Below, piece by piece: positions 60,585-64,000 of a stretch of DNA of 64,000 nt; within the stretch, counting starts at the first letter, position 1, and each line of letters starts with the position of its first letter. This DNA comes from Trametes villosa. Taxonomy: Eukaryota; Basidiomycota; Agaricomycetes; Polyporales; Polyporaceae. Below the pieces are notes generated by a model, which had not been told where the DNA came from, did not search any database, and saw only the letters and a program-made list of their open reading frames with translations. Location of the stretch: contig PUDQ02000015.1 of the NCBI GenBank assembly GCA_002964805.2, forward strand, positions 62,001 to 126,000, in the 5' to 3' direction. Position numbers and translations under genes: made by a program.

Positions 60585-63500
60585 TTATGTTGCGGGTACT
60601 GGCCGACTCGGACGGCCCTCCTCCTTGCCAGCAGCCGGCGCGGGCCGTCGCCGACGCGACTTCCCACTCTGGCCTTGCTCCTTGGGCTGAGCCCCAGCCC
60701 CGTCCTCCTTCCCGCCCTGCGCCCGAGTTCGCTCGGCAGGCTTCGCCCGCTGCTGCTTCGGTCCGTCCGCGCTCTTCGCCTTCGCGCCGCCCCTCTCCGC
60801 CTCCCCGCCCCCACCCCCCGGGGGCCTACCCTTCGACGGGCGCGACTTCTTCGGCTTCTGCGGGGGGCTTGCGCCGAGCGCCGCGGCGACAGCGGCCTGC
60901 TCCTCCTTGAGGCGCGCCTCCTCCGCGGTCCACCAGCGGAGGAAGTCCTCCTCGGCCTGGCGCGCGCGCTCCTCCTCCTGGATCTCGACGAGCGTGCGGC
61001 GGTCCTTTGCCGGGGGCGCGTCCTGCTCGAGCTGGGAGAGCTGGATCGCGGCGAACGAGATCGCGGCGCCCGACGGCGACGAGCGCACGACGGGCTGAAC
61101 GGGCTGCACCGGCGGGGGCGTCCACACGCTGCCGCTCCTGCAGGGGGACGTGAGTAACGAACGCTGGACGCGGAGAGCGAGCGAGGGGACTTACGAGACA
61201 CGGCGGATGGACGACGCGCCCGACGATGTCGACGCCTGCTTCGTCGGCGTGAACACAGGACCCAGGCCGGGCGCAGCAGGTTTGCGCGGCGTCCCTGATT
61301 GCGATCTCGATGGGCCTGAAGGGCCCGGAGCTGGCGTAGTCGGCTGCGGCCGAGGGTCCTTGGAAGCAGGGAGCGGTACCGAAGACGTCGTAGGCGTGCT
61401 GCCCTGTGGCGGCGTCCTCCACGACTGGCCGCCGGAAGGCGCACGAGCGAAAGGCACATCCTTGGCCGCAGGTCGAGCAGGAGGAGGACCCCGCGAGATC
61501 GCTTCAAGACCGCTAGAACGGCCCCGCACAACCGGAGGGCGTGCTACCTTCGTAGATGCCTCCGCCATGATCGCCTTCATGTCCACTCTCGGTGCAGAAG
61601 TGATCGGCTTCCACCCACCGGAGGGCTTCGCTGGCGACTCGCTGGGCGCACGGGGTGGCGTAGACGGCGGCGGCGTTGCCTCTGGCTCGTCCATGAGGAA
61701 CACCTCGTCGTCCGGGATGCCCGTTGCGACCGGACGCGTCGCGAACGTCGGGCGGAGCATCGGGCTACTCGGTACAGACGCCTGCCTGCCCCCGCGCTTG
61801 CCCGGGCCAGGGGGCGAGAGCCTTGGGGAGTCCCTGAACGCACCCGCGCGCACGGTAGGCACGATCGGCTGCGGGACGTCCTGCAGCGCGAGCCACGCGC
61901 CCCACGTCGCCATCGCCTTGTCGACGATGCGCGTCGAGCGCGAGACGGGGTACTTGCGTGCCTGTTCGTCGCGCACGTACGCGGAGAGCTGCTTGACGTG
62001 CTCCGCGGCGAGGTCCTCGAGCATGCGGCTCTCAAGGAAGACCTCCATGTTGACCGCGAGGTACTCCTGCAGGAGGCGCACCAGCGGCCGCGCGTGGTAG
62101 TGTGTGGCGTCGGCGAGGACGGAACAGACGTTGTTGATCCAGACGCGCTTCATGATCACCCAGGAGCAGATCAACATGAGCCGGTCGATGTGCAATTCGT
62201 TCTGTTACGTCGTCAGCGTACAGATTTGACCAGTGAGAGCGAGAGACATACCGCTGCAGCCATGACCTGGAACATGAAATCGATCAACTCGTCCACGGAC
62301 CGCACGTCCGCAACGACATCGAAGATCTCCTTGTCCCCGCCGCAGCAGAGGTACTTTAGCACCGGCTCCATCGCGCGCCACTCCAGGTGCTTCAGGTCGA
62401 CGACCAACGTACCCTCTGGCGTCCACCGCTTCGCCGTCCAGTCCTTGTCGTCGAAGAACGCAGCGAAGAACGGCGAGCGCGCGCGGAGGATGACCGAGTG
62501 GCAGTGCACCTCGCGCTCGGCGAGCTGCAGGACGACGTCTCCCGAAAGTGGACGCAGGGCGCGCGTATCGTCAGCTTGGTTCAGGGTGAAGAGCCGCTGC
62601 ATGTCGCGCGAGAGTGTCGCCTTCGGGGTACGCTTGACGGGAGCATCCAGGACGTCCGACAGCACGGGGAGGTTGAGGACCGAAGCGAGGGACTGCAGCT
62701 CGGTCTTGATCTGCAGGGGCTTGGCCTTCACCTGCTCGAGCTGGCGCAGAACAGCGTGCCCGATCCGGTGATCCCACAGCGCCAAGGGCTCGTCCGCGTA
62801 CAAGTAGACGAACAGGATGAGCACCGAGAGAGGATGGCACCCGGTGAACGTAAGGCGGTCCTTGCGGGATGCAGACTTGATGGCATGGCCCTGCACAGTG
62901 AGACTCGATCGAGGATCGCGCACCGTCTTGCCTTCGGCCAGGACTTGACACAACACCGTAGACCGGGCGGCGAGGATCGCGCGATGGGCCGGGAGATCGA
63001 TGCCGGAAGACTGGACGTGAACGAGAAGGTCCGCTCCGAAAGGCATGTTCTCCTGGTCAAGCAAAGGCGCTGCTTCTGTGTCTTTGCGAGCTTCCATGAG
63101 ACGGATTATCACCTGGCAGAGGGCCTTCAGCTGCCGGATATCACTCTGCACGGCTGCATCCTCTTCCTCCTCGTCCGATTCTATATCTACGGCGGGAACG
63201 GCGTCAGGGGACGCATCAATGGGACTACCAGATGATTCGACGACGACATCGTCCTCGGCGCTCTGCAGGTGGAAGTAGGGCTGGATTGTCGCCAGATCCT
63301 GTGGAAGGCGATGCCCGACGACCTTCACTTCGTCGGGTACCCAGTCAGAACGTAGCGCTGCAAACGCCCCGGTGGCGTTCGCGCAGACCTGCGTGACGCG
63401 CTGGATATACGGGATCCGCTGGAAGCGGAACGTCTTGGCCGAGGTGCTCTGGCCGGCCTTCAGGTTGCGCGAGCGCACGAAGACGTGTCCCGACTCGGTG

Positions 63501-64000
63501 CAGATGATGATCGAGCCGTCCACGCCGAGAGCGACATCCTGTGTTAACGAGGGTTAGCGCCTCGTGACGACATGTAGTAGCGTGTACGTACGCGGACAGC
63601 GCTGAACTGCTTGCGGAGCGCCCAGACACGTTGTGGCTGCACCACGAAGCGGGACTTGGTGGCATTTGCTCCGGCCTCCGGCGGAGGAGGGAGGGAGAAG
63701 GTGAACACTTCTCCGCTAGACGAAAGCGCGGCGAAGGTGTCTTCACAACTCGTGATCTTGTCGATGCTGGCGCTGTTCCGAGTGGCGGCCTGTGGCGGCC
63801 GGTATGCGACGAACTCGGAAGGGAAGGAGTAGGCAGGGAAGCTAAAGCGCACCGATTAGGACCAGGAGATGTACGTAGCTCAAGAGATAGACCTACTTGA
63901 CTTTGAAGTGGCCGTCGTTCCACAAGCAAATGACTTCTTGAGTGTCCACCAGGCATGCTAGAGCGGAATCCTGTTGAACGTTAGGCGCAGGTAGTTGGCA
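60585..64000 (-). CDS. RCC1/BTB protein, IBTK-like (5' end beyond window)
   Basis: Visible minus-strand exons are 63970-63897, 63841-63592, 63538-62252, 62201-61195 and 61137-60585; earlier exons lie past 64000. About 1,056 residues are seen. They start in RCC1-like propeller sequence (CLVDTQEVICLWNDGHFKVK; GVDGSIIICTESGHVFVRSR; FQRIPYIQRVTQVCA; TGAFAALRSDW). BTB domain 1 (ADLLVHVQSSGIDLPAHRAI) contains an insertion before YADEPLALW. BTB domain 2 (GDVVLQLAEREVHCHSVILR; RSPFFAAFF) is followed by a BACK-like helical part (HIDRLMLICSWVIMKRVWIN). The long Pro/Ser-rich C-terminus has a charged coiled coil (VEIQEEERARQAEEDFLRWW) and a Lys/Arg/Pro-rich end. Domain order matches animal IBTK, a cullin-3 adaptor; an adaptor role in ubiquitination is inferred. 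A decayed copy lies at 56225-57500. Confidence 0.88.

Noticed and set aside
1..64000. tRNA, rRNA, CRISPR arrays, prophage or bacterial operons
   Set aside because: No cloverleaf with A and B boxes, no rRNA sequence and no regular spaced repeats were seen; the gene structure is eukaryotic throughout.

Overview
The window is nuclear DNA from a filamentous basidiomycete, most likely an Agaricomycete. It is GC-rich. Its genes are broken by many short introns, mostly about 45-70 bp with GTRNGY donors. It carries gene families typical of mushroom-forming fungi: DUF6534 membrane proteins, an F-box protein and a two-finger iron GATA factor. There are no operons, and genes lie on both strands. I built all exon models by hand, by keeping the reading frame across GT...AG introns and matching to known families; no search was run.

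Layout. 1-1893: no supported gene. 1894-4936 (+): MKT1-like protein. 5614-6420 (+): small acidic protein with a C-terminal Cys/His finger. 6421-14483: long gene-poor, GC-rich stretch with a ~185 bp tandem duplication (7941-8309) and a 746 bp inverted-repeat element (12578-13323). 14484-15268 (-): TMEM170-type membrane protein. 15690-19575 (-): large ATP-dependent DNA ligase. 20035-20939 (-): pirin. 21401-24048 (+): ribosome-assembly WD40 protein Nle1/Rsa4, divergent from pirin. 25347-26171 (+): SAM-dependent methyltransferase. 26172-29296: no gene, diverged repeats. 29297-31701 (+): 20-exon DUF6534 membrane protein. 33162-36869 (+): F-box gene split by a 1,817 bp CACTA-like transposon (34403-36219). 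37315-39964 (+): augmin subunit HAUS6. 40384-41148 (-): ribosomal protein eL37 with 3-nt and 7-nt first exons. 44528-47594 (+): iron-responsive GATA repressor (SRE1/Urbs1 type). 48610-51404 (+): Opi1-family phospholipid regulator. 53266-55505 (-): second DUF6534 gene with the same micro-exon pattern. 56225-57500 (-): decayed duplicate of the gene at the right end. 57501-60584: tandem repeats, no convincing gene. 60585-64000 (-): RCC1/BTB (IBTK-like) protein, cut by the window edge.

Most genes are unrelated housekeeping functions: translation control, ribosome biogenesis, DNA repair, microtubule nucleation, iron and lipid regulation. No biosynthetic cluster or mating locus is visible. The most interesting content is structural: a precise transposon insertion whose removal would restore the F-box reading frame, a second non-autonomous inverted-repeat element with a 5-bp direct repeat, extreme micro-exons conserved between two paralogous membrane-protein genes and in eL37, and a collinear pseudogene next to its source gene. 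I found no clearly new multi-gene system.
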